This document shows positions 1 through 9,106 of a stretch of 64,000 bases of DNA, in pieces (position 1 is the first letter of the stretch; each line of letters begins with the position of its first letter). The stretch covers positions 2,356,001 through 2,420,000 of the forward strand of contig NZ_CP043661.1 in assembly GCF_014217565.1 (NCBI RefSeq). The letters are read 5' to 3'. The translations under genes were made by a program, and so were the position numbers. This DNA comes from Kribbella qitaiheensis. GTDB taxonomy: Bacteria; Actinomycetota; Actinomycetes; Propionibacteriales; Kribbellaceae. The notes under the pieces are model-generated. The model had not been told where the DNA came from. It saw only the letters and a list, made by a program, of their open reading frames with translations, and made no database searches.

Positions 1-507
1 TGCCTGGACTGCTACTCCACCGGCGAGCAGATGGTGAACATCGACCTGGACCAGGTCGAGGAACGCTGGCCCAGGTTCCGGGCCGCCACCATCGCCGCGG
101 GGTACCGCTCCACCCACGCCCTCCCGCTTCGTCTGCGCGGCCAGGTCATCGGGGTTCTGAACCTGTTCTGCACCGCCCGCACCGCCCTCAGCGATGCTGA
201 CATCGCCCTGGGCCAGGCACTGTGCGACATCGCCACCGTCGGGCTGCTCCAAGAACGCACCGTGCGCCACGGCGAAGTACTGGCCGAACAGCTTCAGTCC
301 GCGCTGAACAGCCGCGTCCTGCTCGAACAGGCCAAAGGTGTCTTGTCCGAGCGTGCCGGGATCGGCCTCGACGATGCCTTCACCCTGCTGCGTGCCCATG
401 CCCGCCGCAACCATCAACAACTCAGCACTATCGCCAGCCAACTCATCGACGGCACCATCCCCGCCGCCGCACTCCAGACACCCGCCAGCGGTCCCACCAA
501 CACCTAG
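1..507 (+). CDS. GAF-ANTAR domain regulator (5' end outside window)
   Basis: The reading frame is open from base 1, so the N-terminus lies upstream of the window; the first in-frame ATG (31) is internal to the GAF fold. The visible part is the end of a GAF sensory domain (CLDCYSTGEQ..., then LPLRLRGQVIGVLNLF) followed by a C-terminal ANTAR RNA-binding domain (LEQAKGVLSERAGI...LLRAHARRNHQQLS). ANTAR proteins bind paired hexanucleotide hairpins in nascent mRNA and cause antitermination; the GAF domain senses a small ligand or redox state. Function is inferred from domain architecture, and the ligand is unknown. It may regulate neighbouring redox genes but no ANTAR target hairpins were searched for. 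Confidence 0.9.
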   Translation, partial: CLDCYSTGEQMVNIDLDQVEERWPRFRAATIAAGYRSTHALPLRLRGQVIGVLNLFCTARTALSDADIALGQALCDIATVGLLQERTVRHGEVLAEQLQSALNSRVLLEQAKGVLSERAGIGLDDAFTLLRAHARRNHQQLSTIASQLIDGTIPAAALQTPASGPTNT

Positions 508-814
508 ATACCGGGGCTGGTTGGATCCCGCGGCGGGACGCACAGCTATCTGCTCGAGGCCGCTGATTCAGGACGAAGGCTCAGTCGGCGTGCATGTTCA
601 GCCTTGCCACAGGCTGAACCCGGCTGTCTCTTGCAGTCCGCCGGCTAGCGGTATCCGCAAGACGAAGCAGCCGGTGGGAAGCTTCGTTGATCGGCTTGCC
701 GCGGACTGGTGTAACCGCGGATCGTGGGCGGTCTGTTTCCGCTGTAGCCGCTCGGCGGGGACGTCTGTGCAGTCAGTTGATGGTGGTCGCGATCTCGGGC
801 AGGTGGCGGGTCGG
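508..814. other. Intergenic region, no gene seen
   Basis: About 300 bases between convergent genes. Open frames here are short, antisense or low complexity and show no recognisable domain. No clear terminator hairpin was found. Confidence 0.6.
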
Positions 815-1312
815 TCAATCGGCTGTGGCGCGGCCGCGGGCCGCGTGGACGAGGCGAAGCGTGTAAAGCAGGGTGCTGAGGGTGAAGAAGACGGCGGTGA
901 GGAGCAACCAGCGGGCCAGGTAGGGGTGCTGGTCTTGGCCGGTCGCGGCGAGGTAGGTGTCGTGGCCTTGTTTGGTGATGCCGGGGAAGAACAACAGCAA
1001 CACAAGCCCCGCGGCCAGGGCCGGGACCCGGAGATAGTTCAACGCGCTTGGGTGAGGATGTGTGCTGGGACGGCGTGGCAAGAACCGCAGTGTGCGTTGG
1101 GCGGTACGGTCGGCGAGGGTATAGAGCGGGAAGAGGACGAGGTCGTGGGCGATGACCGCACCGACGAACCACGCCGCCATCTTCGGCCAGGAGGCGTCAG
1201 TGACGACCTGTAGTGCGACGTACCCGGTGAGCGCGAAGCAGCCCAGGAGCACCATCGCGTGCAGCGGGTGGGCGCCGTAGAAGCGGCGGATCGGGTCGAC
1301 TGTGATCGGCAT
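815..1312 (-). CDS. Four-helix integral membrane protein of unknown function
   Basis: A 165-residue protein with about four hydrophobic segments (LHAMVLLGCFALTGYVAL, AAWFVGAVIAHDLVLFPLY, ALAAGLVLLLFFP, WLLLTAVFFTLSTLLYTL). The ATG at 1312 is chosen because it lies two bases after the stop of the molybdopterin gene, giving a tight operon; a longer frame to 1348 would overlap that gene. It is probably co-transcribed with the methyltransferase and the cytochrome b/molybdopterin gene upstream. No family is recognised with confidence. Its position suggests an accessory membrane component of that oxidoreductase, which is inference only. Confidence 0.75.
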   Translation of the reverse strand: MPITVDPIRRFYGAHPLHAMVLLGCFALTGYVALQVVTDASWPKMAAWFVGAVIAHDLVLFPLYTLADRTAQRTLRFLPRRPSTHPHPSALNYLRVPALAAGLVLLLFFPGITKQGHDTYLAATGQDQHPYLARWLLLTAVFFTLSTLLYTLRLVHAARGRATAD

Positions 1313-1314
1313 GG

Positions 1315-2676
1315 TCAGGTCGCCCGGAACTCGATGGAACGGACCCATTTGGTGTTGTGTACTCCGGGGAGCGCGGGAACGATGACCCGTGCCGGGTAGC
1401 CGTGATCGAGGCTGAGGTCGGCCTGGTTGACCTGCAGGGCCAGCAGGGAGTCTGGATGCAGGATCTGGTTGCTCTGCAACGTTGCCTGGTTGAACGACCC
1501 GCTCTTCTCAAGAGACATCACTTTGGCCGAGGCCGGATGGGGTACGCCGGCGAGCTGAGCGAGGTCTCGCAGCCGGACTCCACCCCAGGTCTGGGTGCTG
1601 GACCAGCCTTCGACGCAAGCGATCGGTAGCGTCGCGGTGTGCTGTGTCATGGCCGCGAGTTGAGTGCGAGTCAGCGTCACCGGCCGCGGTCCACCGAGCA
1701 GCCGCAGTGACCAGTCGGCGGCGGTGCTGGCGGGGTTGATGTTTGCGGCGGTGGCAGTGCGGTTGATCTGGAAATCGTTGGGTCCGTCGCCTAGATCGCG
1801 ACCGCGGGGAAGCAGTAACGCGAACCGGCGGGTGACGCCTCCGAGCGTCTGGCCCGCGGTCAGTATCCCGACCAGGACCGCCCCTCCGCCGACCAGCGCC
1901 AGCGCGCCTCGTCGACTCATAGTGGGTGGAGCCGGGTCGGGCGCGACCAGGCCGTACGGATCGGGTCGTTCTGGGCGGGTGTCGGCCAAACGGGTCCGCA
2001 GTTCGCTACGTAGAGATCGCGACCGCAATGCCCGGATCAGATGGGGCAGTTTGAACGCCACATGCGTGACGAACGCGCCGATGAACACCCAGGCGCCGTA
2101 GAAATGGGCGGTATAGAAGGAGAAGCCGAACAAGTAGTCGTACTGGATGTTCAGCACTCCGGTGGCGATCTCGAAAAGGATCCCGCCAACCAGCAGGACC
2201 AGGGACAGCCGTTCAAGCAACTGTGCCGCCGATCGTGCCGGGGGCCACGCAAACAGTTTCGGTACCACCGACCACAGCTTCGCCAGCACTATCGGGATCA
2301 GCATCAGCCCCAGTCCGACGTGCAGCCCCTGCGTGAGGCGATACAACCACGACGGTCGCGTCGGCCAGTCGAAGTACGGCAGGCGCAGCCAGCCCACGTC
2401 CACCGGGTTGCCCTGCCCGAATCGAGGGGCGTACGCGGCGTACGACAACAGCCCGGAGACGATGACGACGGGCAACACGATCAGAAGCACCAGCCCGAAC
2501 ACCGAGGTCAGCCACGGGCCCCGCAGCGGACTGCGCCAAGCCCGGGCCTGAAACGGTCCGGGCGGGTTGCGGCGGGCCAGCCAGCGCCACAACCCAGCAG
2601 GGAAGCCGTCCTGAGACGACGGGACTGGTCTGTGAGAAGTCTCGCGACTGGGCTGCGAGGGGTTGTCTGTTGCCAT
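1315..2676 (-). CDS. Cytochrome b561-like / molybdopterin oxidoreductase fusion
   Basis: A 453-residue fusion. Residues about 40-215 form a cytochrome b561-like membrane domain with four helices and conserved His (GLHVGLGLML; FYTAHFYGAWVF; HVAFKLPHL). A fifth hydrophobic stretch (MSRRGALALVGGGAVLVGIL) anchors a C-terminal sulfite-oxidase/YedY-type molybdopterin domain with the expected cofactor cysteine in IACVEGWS. It likely passes electrons between the membrane haem domain and an extracytoplasmic Moco centre; the substrate is unknown. ATG 2676 is preferred over GTG 2688 because GGAGAG precedes it at good spacing. It sits between a methyltransferase gene and a small membrane protein gene on the same strand. 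Confidence 0.88.
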   Translation of the reverse strand: MATDNPSQPSRETSHRPVPSSQDGFPAGLWRWLARRNPPGPFQARAWRSPLRGPWLTSVFGLVLLIVLPVVIVSGLLSYAAYAPRFGQGNPVDVGWLRLPYFDWPTRPSWLYRLTQGLHVGLGLMLIPIVLAKLWSVVPKLFAWPPARSAAQLLERLSLVLLVGGILFEIATGVLNIQYDYLFGFSFYTAHFYGAWVFIGAFVTHVAFKLPHLIRALRSRSLRSELRTRLADTRPERPDPYGLVAPDPAPPTMSRRGALALVGGGAVLVGILTAGQTLGGVTRRFALLLPRGRDLGDGPNDFQINRTATAANINPASTAADWSLRLLGGPRPVTLTRTQLAAMTQHTATLPIACVEGWSSTQTWGGVRLRDLAQLAGVPHPASAKVMSLEKSGSFNQATLQSNQILHPDSLLALQVNQADLSLDHGYPARVIVPALPGVHNTKWVRSIEFRAT

Positions 2677-2688
2677 AGTGCTCTCCAC

Positions 2689-3417
2689 TCACCCTTGTTC
2701 GTGGTCAGGGGCGTTGATCCCGCGACCAGCGCGCTCATCGCAGTCGTCTTGGGCGAGCTGGGCGAAACATCGGGTCCGCCCGCGGCGCGTGGCGACCACC
2801 CGCAGACCCGCACGCCGGGCCAGTTCGGAAACTGCATTCAAGCCGACGACCGCCCAGGGAAACCACGCCCCGGCGGCGCTGGGATCCTGCAGCCGAGCGT
2901 GTCCCTGCCACAGCTCTGACCGGCGGGGACCCGTTTCCACCAAGATGCTGCCCCCGGGAGCAAGGAGCCTTGTAGCGCGGCGCAACAAGGTGACCGGGTC
3001 GCCGCCGATGCCGATGTTGCCATCGGCCAACACCACATGACGCCACGATCCCTCCGCGGGCAGTGGTGCGAACACGTCGCCGTGCAAGACCGGTGCACCG
3101 CGAAGCAAGCAGTAACGCACCGCCAGCGCGGAGCAATCCACACCCAGCACCGGGATCCCCTTCCTCAGCAACGCCTCCACCAGCCGCCCAGGCCCGCAGC
3201 CGAGGTCCACCGTCGGGCCCTGGCACCGCAGCAGCAGCCACCGATCCCTACGGCCGGCTGCGGCGCGCCACCGCGCCACGGACAACACCATCGACCGACC
3301 GTCATCGAGATGCAAACGCGTGCGGGTGCCGCCCAGCGCCACATCGAAGACCCCCGGCGCAGGAAGCGAGACCGACCCGGCGATGTCTGGCGCCACCGAT
3401 ACAGCAGAGCCCGTCAT
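2689..3417 (-). CDS. Class I SAM-dependent methyltransferase
   Basis: A 242-residue protein with the SAM-binding motif VDLGCGPGRLVEAL (about residues 70-83), followed by GVDCSALAV and an acidic GDVFAPLP segment, the usual Rossmann methyltransferase order. It is first in a minus-strand run with the cytochrome b/molybdopterin gene, whose start lies 12 bases beyond its stop, so the two are probably translated from one mRNA. The methyl acceptor cannot be read from sequence. A 22-base element shared with the leader of the Ni/Co transporter gene lies about 210 bases upstream. Confidence 0.85.
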   Translation of the reverse strand: MTGSAVSVAPDIAGSVSLPAPGVFDVALGGTRTRLHLDDGRSMVLSVARWRAAAGRRDRWLLLRCQGPTVDLGCGPGRLVEALLRKGIPVLGVDCSALAVRYCLLRGAPVLHGDVFAPLPAEGSWRHVVLADGNIGIGGDPVTLLRRATRLLAPGGSILVETGPRRSELWQGHARLQDPSAAGAWFPWAVVGLNAVSELARRAGLRVVATRRGRTRCFAQLAQDDCDERAGRGINAPDHEQG

Positions 3418-3813
3418 GTCAGACCCGGTCAGGTCGCCGGCGTGGTCGGTCCTCGCCGATTACCGCTCCGTAAACCTTCGCGCGGTGGGCTCCGTAGGCT
3501 GGACAAAAGACGCTGCGACATTACCCGGCAAGCAACGGACCGCCACCGACATCCAAGCCGTCACCCGCCCACTGCCGGATTTCGTTCCATTCCTCACAGG
3601 CCGGATGCCGCAGCACCCGCGGCCTTACCGTACGTTTCCGTTCCGGTGTATCAAGCCCCGACAACCTCCCCGCAACCAAGCCGAACCATGTCGGCTGACT
3701 CCCGATGCTCTGACACAGCTAATCGTTGTTTTTGCGCTGGAAACTACGGGGAGGCCAAGCTAGAAGTCACCACCAAGCGGAACTACGTCCCGCGGCCAAA
3801 CCCAGGCGACGGA
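3418..3813. other. Intergenic region upstream of the methyltransferase/molybdopterin operon
   Basis: About 400 bases between a minus-strand operon start (3417) and the 3' end of another minus-strand gene (3814). It holds the conserved element at 3628-3649 and probably the promoter and long leader of the operon. The open frames on either strand show no domain. Confidence 0.6.
3628..3649 (-). promoter_or_regulatory. 22-base element shared with the Ni/Co transporter leader
   Basis: Read on the minus strand, toward the methyltransferase start, this sequence is identical over 22 bases to 17185-17206. The core reads ACCGGAACGGAAACGTACGG, and weaker similarity continues about 20 bases further downstream. 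Both copies point toward their downstream gene and lie about 190-210 bases before its start. A shared operator, promoter or leader RNA motif would explain this; which one is unknown. Confidence 0.5.
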
Positions 3814-4377
3814 TCAGACCGGGTGCTCGCGGGTCAGGTCGAGAAGTTCGTCTACTGACCATTGATCAGCTGCGTGTCGACCGTACTTGCGGGCAAGGAC
3901 CAGGCCCGTGGAGCCGATCAGGAAGTCGGCGGGCAGCCCGAGATGCTGTTCTCCCCGGTCGGCGGTGCCTTTGAGCGATCGTGCAGCGGTCACGCTGCGA
4001 CCGTAGGCGAGCCAAGCGCGGGGGTGTAATAGGGCGTGAGGCGAGGCCTCGACCTTGAACTCGGCGTAGAGGTTCTTGGTGGGGTCGGCGATCACCGCGA
4101 AGGGGAACCGGTCGGCCCCGTAGCGGCGCAGAGCCGTTTCGGTGGAGTGGAAGACGACGATCTGTGTCACGCCGCTCTCGGCGATCTCGGCGTGGCGCTG
4201 GGTGGTCTGGCGTAGGTGGAGGTTGCAGATCGGGCAGCCCGCGTAGCGGCGGAACTGCAGGTGGACCAGCCCAGCCGGATCCGGCAGCCGCGTCATTTCG
4301 CCCTGGAGCGGGGTCAACGATCGGGCGGTGACAAGGTCGCCCACAGCGAGTTGTCGAATTGGTCTTCCTCCTTCCAC
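3814..4377 (-). CDS. AhpC/TSA-family peroxiredoxin-like protein
   Basis: A thioredoxin-fold protein of about 187 residues. The motif VHLQFRRYAGCPICNLHL (about residues 38-55) carries a CxxC at the active-site position of the AhpC/TSA family, followed by the typical FPFAVIADPTKNLYAEF. It probably reduces peroxides or acts as a thiol reductase in the cytoplasm. The start is doubtful: a strong Shine-Dalgarno (GGAAGGAGGA) lies inside the first codons after GTG 4377, and an ATT at 4357-4359 sits five to six bases behind it, so the true N-terminus may be six residues shorter with a rare ATT start. It is followed by no same-strand partner and preceded by a MerT-like gene 28 bases upstream. Confidence 0.85.
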   Translation of the reverse strand: MEGGRPIRQLAVGDLVTARSLTPLQGEMTRLPDPAGLVHLQFRRYAGCPICNLHLRQTTQRHAEIAESGVTQIVVFHSTETALRRYGADRFPFAVIADPTKNLYAEFKVEASPHALLHPRAWLAYGRSVTAARSLKGTADRGEQHLGLPADFLIGSTGLVLARKYGRHAADQWSVDELLDLTREHPV

Positions 4378-4405
4378 CGTCTGACGCTTTGGCCCTGGGT
4401 GTGCC

Positions 4406-4801
4406 TCACGGTGCGAGGCTGCCGAGCGAGGTGGTCACGCTGTACAGGACAACGTAGGTCGCGACGGCGATCACAGCGACCGCGGGCAGCCGCCACCGCA
4501 GAGTCTTGGCACCGGCGAGGCTGCACTGGTTGCGTCGGCGTAGCGCGAGCCAGACCAGCGTTGCCGTGACGGCCAGGCCGGCGAGACGGAACCACCAGCG
4601 GTAGTTGTCGTAGAGGTCGGTGGCCCACACGAACGCCGTGCCCGCGCCGACCACGCCGATCAGGGCCAGCAGCGTCGGGCCGACGCAGCACATCATCCCC
4701 ACCAGGCCGCCGGCGATCCCGATCCGTGTGATCGGCAACGCCTGCTTGCGAGTCCGGGTCCGGGTCGGGGTCGGGGCGGTGTCAGGTTGCGGTCTGGACA
4801 C
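4406..4801 (-). CDS. MerT-like membrane protein with a vicinal Cys pair
   Basis: A 131-residue protein with three predicted membrane helices. The first contains GGLVGMMCCVGPTLLALIG, a Cys-Cys pair inside the first helix as in MerT-type mercuric ion transporters; a further Cys is in RRRNQCSL. GTG 4801 is used, behind a GAGGCGG ribosome-binding site. It lies 28 bases upstream of the peroxiredoxin gene and probably shares its mRNA. No merR, merA or merP homologue is seen nearby, so thiol-redox transport or another heavy-metal role is equally possible. Family assignment rests on the Cys-pair helix and general size. Confidence 0.6.
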   Translation of the reverse strand: MSRPQPDTAPTPTRTRTRKQALPITRIGIAGGLVGMMCCVGPTLLALIGVVGAGTAFVWATDLYDNYRWWFRLAGLAVTATLVWLALRRRNQCSLAGAKTLRWRLPAVAVIAVATYVVLYSVTTSLGSLAP

Positions 4802-4957
4802 GGCATGCCGCCTCTCTGGTGACGGTGTGGGCCAGCATATGGAGGCCCATCATCGCGGTACCGGCCGGTGGCTTCAGTGAGCGCGCTCACCGTGGCAGGC
4901 TCTGATTGAGGCTAGCGTCGTACGGTCGGATGCAGGAGACGAGAGACGGGTGGCCGG

Positions 4958-5281
4958 ATGCTGGTACGGGCGAACTGGAACGGGACGGTCCTGGCTGAAA
5001 GCGCCGACACGGTCGTCGTGGAGGGCAACCACTACTTCCCGCCCGACTCGTTACAGACGGGTCTGTTCAGCCGGAGCCGGACCAAGACGTTGTGCCCGTG
5101 GAAGGGGATCGCGTCGTACTACTCCGTCACGGTAGACGACCAGACGCTCCCCGACGCGGCCTGGTACTACCCACACCCGACACCGCTCGCACGCAGGGTC
5201 AAAGGCCGGGTCGCCTTTGGGCCGGGCATTCAGATCGAGTCCGTCGAGGCGGCCGGCCGCGGTGGCCGGGAGCAGCGGTGA
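4958..5281 (+). CDS. DUF427 domain protein
   Basis: A 107-residue protein matching the DUF427 pattern: VRANWNGTVLAESADTVVVEGNHYFP near the N-terminus, then TLCPWKGIASYYSV and DAAWYYPHP. The family forms a small beta-tent fold of unknown function and is common in actinobacteria. Its TGA overlaps the GTG start of the radical SAM gene (GTGA, 5278-5281), so translation is likely coupled. It opens the plus-strand run that leads to the Crp/Fnr gene. Confidence 0.9.
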   Translation: MLVRANWNGTVLAESADTVVVEGNHYFPPDSLQTGLFSRSRTKTLCPWKGIASYYSVTVDDQTLPDAAWYYPHPTPLARRVKGRVAFGPGIQIESVEAAGRGGREQR

Positions 5282-6862
5282 CCGGCACCGGAGGGCCGGG
5301 CGGCAAACGTGACCGCGATGAGGTGTTCGTGGAGTTCACCCGGTCGATCTGCCCGGTCTGCAAGGTCGTGATCGACGCGCAGGTGAACATCCGCAACGAC
5401 AAGGTCTACCTGCGGAAACGCTGCGCGGAGCATGGCGAGTTCGAGGCGCTGGTGTATGGCGACGCGCAGATGTACATGGATTCGGCGCGGTTCAACAAGC
5501 CGGGCACGATCCCGCTGCAGTTCCAGACCGAAGTGAAAGACGGCTGCCCCAGCGATTGCGGGCTGTGCCCGGAGCACAAGCAGCATGCTTGCCTGGGGAT
5601 CATCGAGGTCAACACCGGCTGCAACCTGGACTGCCCGATCTGCTTCGCCGATTCTGGCCACCAGCCCGACGGCTACTCGATCACCCTGGAGCAGTGCGCG
5701 CGGATGCTGGATGTGTTCGTGGCCAGCGAGGGCCAGGCCGAGGTGGTGATGCTGTCCGGGGGGCGAACCCACCATCCACAAGGACATCCTGGCGATGGTC
5801 GACCTGGCGCAGGACCGGCCGATCAACGCGGTCAATCTGAACACCAACGGGATCCGGCTCGCGTCCGACCGGCGGTTCGTCGCCGCGCTCGGGGCCCGGA
5901 ACCGGCCCGGCCGGGCGGTCAACATCTACCTGCAGTTCGACGGTCTCGACGAGGCCACCCACCGCGCCGTGCGCGGCCGGGACCTGCGCGCGATCAAGCA
6001 ACGCGCCTTGGACAACTGTGCCGAGGCCGGGTTGACCGTGACCCTGGTCGCCGCGATCGAACGCGACGTGAACGAGCACGAGATCGGTCCGGTGATCCGG
6101 TTCGGGCTCGGCCACCCGGCCGTGCGATCGATCGCGTTTCAGCCCGTCACCCATTCCGGCCGGCACACCGTGTTCGACCCGATGACCCGGCTGACCAACT
6201 CCGACATACTGCACCTGATCGCCGCCCAGGTGCCCGAGTGGCTCCGCGCCGACGACTTCTTCGGGGTGCCGTGCTGTTTCCCGACCTGCAGGTCGATCAC
6301 CTACCTGATCACCCAGGGCGTCCCCGGCGACCCGGACTTCGGGTTGGTGCCGATCCCGCGGCTGGTCAACGTCGAGGACTACCTCGATTACGTCTCGAAC
6401 CGGGTGCTGCCCGACGACGGGATCCGCGAGGCCCTGGAGAAACTGTGGAGCGCGTCGGCGTTCATCGGCACCGACACCTCCAACGACCGGCTCCGTCAGG
6501 TGGCCGAGGCGCTGGACTGTGCCGACGCATGCGGGGTGAACCTGCCGGAGGCGGTCCGGGAGATCAACGACAAGACGTTCATGATCGTCGTGCAGGACTT
6601 CCAAGACCCCTACACCCTGAACGTGCGGCAGTTGATGAAGTGCTGCGTGGAGGAAATCACCCCCGACGGCCGGCTGATCCCGTTCTGCGCCTACAACTCC
6701 GTCGGCTACCGCGAACAGGTCCGCGCCCAGATGTCCGGCGTACCGGTCGCCGGCGTTGTCCCCAACTCCATCAACCTCCAACCGATCCTGACCGACTCGC
6801 CCTACGGGTCGAAGATGGACGGCTCAACGACGGAGAGCCCGCAGGTGGCGCCCCGTGACTGA
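5278..6862 (+). pseudogene. MJ0619-like radical SAM enzyme, frameshifted
   Basis: The N-terminal frame carries RSICPVCKVVIDAQV, a Cys cluster CPSDCGLCPEHKQHAC and the radical SAM motif CNLDCPIC (CxxxCxxC). These features are shared with the MJ0619/tetraether-synthase-like radical SAM group. The frame runs to MLSGG, then one extra base in a run of six G (5758-5763) moves the rest, EPTIHKDILAMVDL onward, into another frame that is open to 6862. Correcting the run restores one protein of about 527 residues with a C-terminal Cys motif (CCFPTC). The enzyme likely carries out radical methylation or C-C bond chemistry on a lipid-like or aromatic substrate; that is family inference. It overlaps DUF427 (4 bases) and the next methyltransferase (8 bases). 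An assembly error is as likely as a true pseudogene. Confidence 0.85.
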
Positions 6863-7722
6863 GCCCACGCGGCAGGCACCGGGGCTGGATCCTGAGGACC
6901 TGAAGGGATGCTGCGCAGCGTCATATTCCTCCGACCTGGTCGCGTTGCTGCTGGGCGACTCCTACCACCCGGGCGGCCTGGCCCTCACGCGCCGGCTGGC
7001 CGACGGCGCCGGGATCCAGCCCGGGAACCAGGTCCTCGACGTCGCCTCCGGACGCGGCACCTCCGCGCTGCTGGTCGCACGCGAGTACGGCGCTAACGTG
7101 GCCGGCGTCGACCTGTCCACCGCGAATGTCTCGCTCGCGGGCCGGCGCCGCTGACGCCGCCGGCCTGTCCGGGCGGGCCACCTTCCTTCACGGTGACGCC
7201 GAACGACTGCCGGTGCCCGACCACAGCTTCGACGTGGTGATCTGCGAGTGCGCCCTGTGCACCTTCCCTGACAAGCAGGCCGCCGCGCGCGAATTCGCCC
7301 GGGTGCTGCGACCCGGTGGCCGGGTCGGGATCGCCGACATCACCGCGACCCCGGACCGGCTGCCCGCCGAGCTGACCACACTTGCTGCCTGGATCGCCTG
7401 CGTCGCCGACGCCCGACCCGCCACCGGCCCTCGCGGGTACACCGAGCTGCTCGAAGGCGCCGGACTGCGCGTGACCAGTATCGAGACCCACAACCAGGAG
7501 GTGGTGCGGATGATCGATCAGATCGATGCCCGGCTGCAGCTCCTGCGGCTCACCGCACCTGAGCGTCTGCGGGGCCTCGCCGGCGACCTCGCGATCGACA
7601 CTGGCCGCGCCGGGGCCGTACTGGCAGCGGCCAGGGCCGCGGTGGCCGATGGGACTCTTGGCTACAGTCTGATCATTGCCCGCAAACCCGCGACAGACGA
7701 TCCAGCCGGAGGACACCGATGA
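6855..7722 (+). pseudogene. Class I methyltransferase with Cys pair, frameshifted
   Basis: The first frame gives LKGCCAASYSSDLVALLLG and the SAM-binding motif QVLDVASGRGTSALLVA, then stops at 7154. The remainder continues in the next frame from about 7130: FLHGDAERLPVPDHSFDVV, LRPGGRVGIADIT, to 7722. One extra base in the GGG at 7139-7141 accounts for the break. Corrected length is about 288 residues. The N-terminal Cys pair and overall plan resemble arsenite-methyltransferase-like enzymes, but the full set of arsenic-binding cysteines is not evident. GTG 6855 overlaps the radical SAM stop, and the HAD start at 7719 overlaps this stop, so it is part of one coupled operon. Confidence 0.8.
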
Positions 7723-8404
7723 TGGTCAGGCCGCGGCCGGAGGTTCTGGTCTTGGACGTGAACGAGACCCTGTCCGATCTGGAGCCGATGCGGGACCGCT
7801 TCGAGCAGGTCGGCCTGCCGAGGTACGCGCTCGACGCCTGGTTCGCGGCCACGCTGCGCGACGGGTTCGCGCTGACCGCCGCCGGCGCCTACCCGCCGTT
7901 CCGCGACGTCGCCGCCGACGCGTTGCGGTCGCTGCTCGCCTCAGACGGGCCTGCGGGGACAGCTGTCGCGGGAGCGGTCGGGCAGATCCTGGCGGGCTTC
8001 GCCGAACTGCCGGCACATCCTGACGTCTCGCCCGGCTTGCACCGGATCCACGCCGCCGGCATCCGGCTGATCACGCTGACGAACGGCGCGACCGCGATCT
8101 CCGACCGCATGCTCGACGCGGCCGACGTGCTGCCACTGCTCGAGCACCGCCTCTCGGTCGACGTCCCAAAGAAGTGGAAACCGCACCCGACGCCTACCGG
8201 TACGCCGCCGACGTGTGCGATGTTGACCCGGCGGCGATGGCGCTGGTCGCCGTCCACCCCTCGGATGTCGACGGTGCCCGTCGGGCCGGACTGACCGGGA
8301 TCTGGGTCGACCGGCGCAAAACGCCGTATCCGACCGTGTTCCTGCCGCCCGACCTCCAGGTTCTCAACCTCGAGGCGCTCGCCGACACCCTCACCGCGTC
8401 GTGA
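7719..8404 (+). pseudogene. HAD family hydrolase (haloacid dehalogenase type II-like), frameshifted
   Basis: Motif I is VLVLDVNETLSDL (DVNET, with the nucleophile Asp near residue 13), motif II is LITLTNGAT, and motif III KKWKPHP is followed by AYRYAADVCDVDP in a different frame. A missing base near 8189 (CACCCGACGCC where CACCCGGACGCC is expected) explains the break. The C-terminal part GIWVDRRKTPYP runs to the stop at 8404. The corrected protein has about 228 residues, normal for type II haloacid dehalogenase-like enzymes; the substrate is unknown. Starts and stops overlap both neighbours. Confidence 0.82.
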
Positions 8405-8984
8405 CCCCGTCCCGGCGGGTTGCCATCGCCTCTGCGGTCGCGGCCGGTGGCCTGCTGACCGGTGCCGGCGCCTACCTCGGCCTGGTGACAGGAGCCGTGC
8501 CGGTGGATCTAGGGATCGGCCGCCGGACCAGGGCACTCGGCCCGCTGACAGTGCAGATCGCCGCGCCGCGCGAGATCGTGTATGGCGTGATCGCGGCGCC
8601 GTACGCCGACCGGACCACCCGGGCGTTGCGCGAGAAGGTACGGGTGCTGGAACGCGGCACCGACATGGTGCTCGCCGCGTACTACACCCCGATCTCTGGT
8701 CGGCTGCGAGCCACGACTGTGGAGACCGTGCGGTTCGCCCGCCGGATCGGATCGACTTCCGCCTGGTCCGCGGACCGGTGCCGTATGTCGCCGAGACCTT
8801 CCAGCTGGACGAAGACGGCAACGGCACCGTGCTCGTCTACACCGGTGAACTCGGCACCGACCTGTGGCATCTCGGCCGGCTGTGGGGCGACCTCGTCGCC
8901 GCCAAATGGGAGGCAACCGTGAAGAGCTCGCTCGACACTGTCAAAGTCGAGGCCGAACGACGCCACCCGCCAGTAGACCGCTAA
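8401..8984 (+). pseudogene. SRPBCC-fold protein with N-terminal membrane anchor, frameshifted
   Basis: GTG 8401 overlaps the HAD stop. The N-terminus has a hydrophobic anchor (IASAVAAGGLLTGAGAYLGL), followed by a START/Bet v1-like domain (LTVQIAAPREIVYGVIAAPYADRTT). The frame breaks near 8738-8742, where one C appears to be missing. The remainder (PYVAETFQLDEDGNGTVLVY, GTDLWHLGRLWGDL) is open in the next frame to 8984. The corrected length is about 194 residues. Such domains bind hydrophobic ligands; with the radical SAM and methyltransferase genes this hints at lipid or polyketide-like chemistry, which is inference. Confidence 0.78.
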
Positions 8985-9106
8985 CTGGCCGGAACCGGAT
9001 GAGGCGCACTGTAACCGCCGTCACCGACACGGCCGTCGCCCGGTTTCTACCGTCAGCCTCACAGCCACCCGACACGTCTCCGGTGGCCCGAGGCAAGGGA
9101 GCGGTC

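Noticed and set aside
5681-6781. 366-aa minus-strand ORF opposite the radical SAM gene
   Set aside because: Antisense shadow of a GC-rich coding region; no domain and no ribosome-binding site.
5092-6858. 588-aa plus-strand ORF
   Set aside because: It joins an out-of-frame DUF427 region, the true radical SAM N-terminus and an out-of-frame Arg/Pro-rich tail. The real gene is 5278-6862 with a frameshift.
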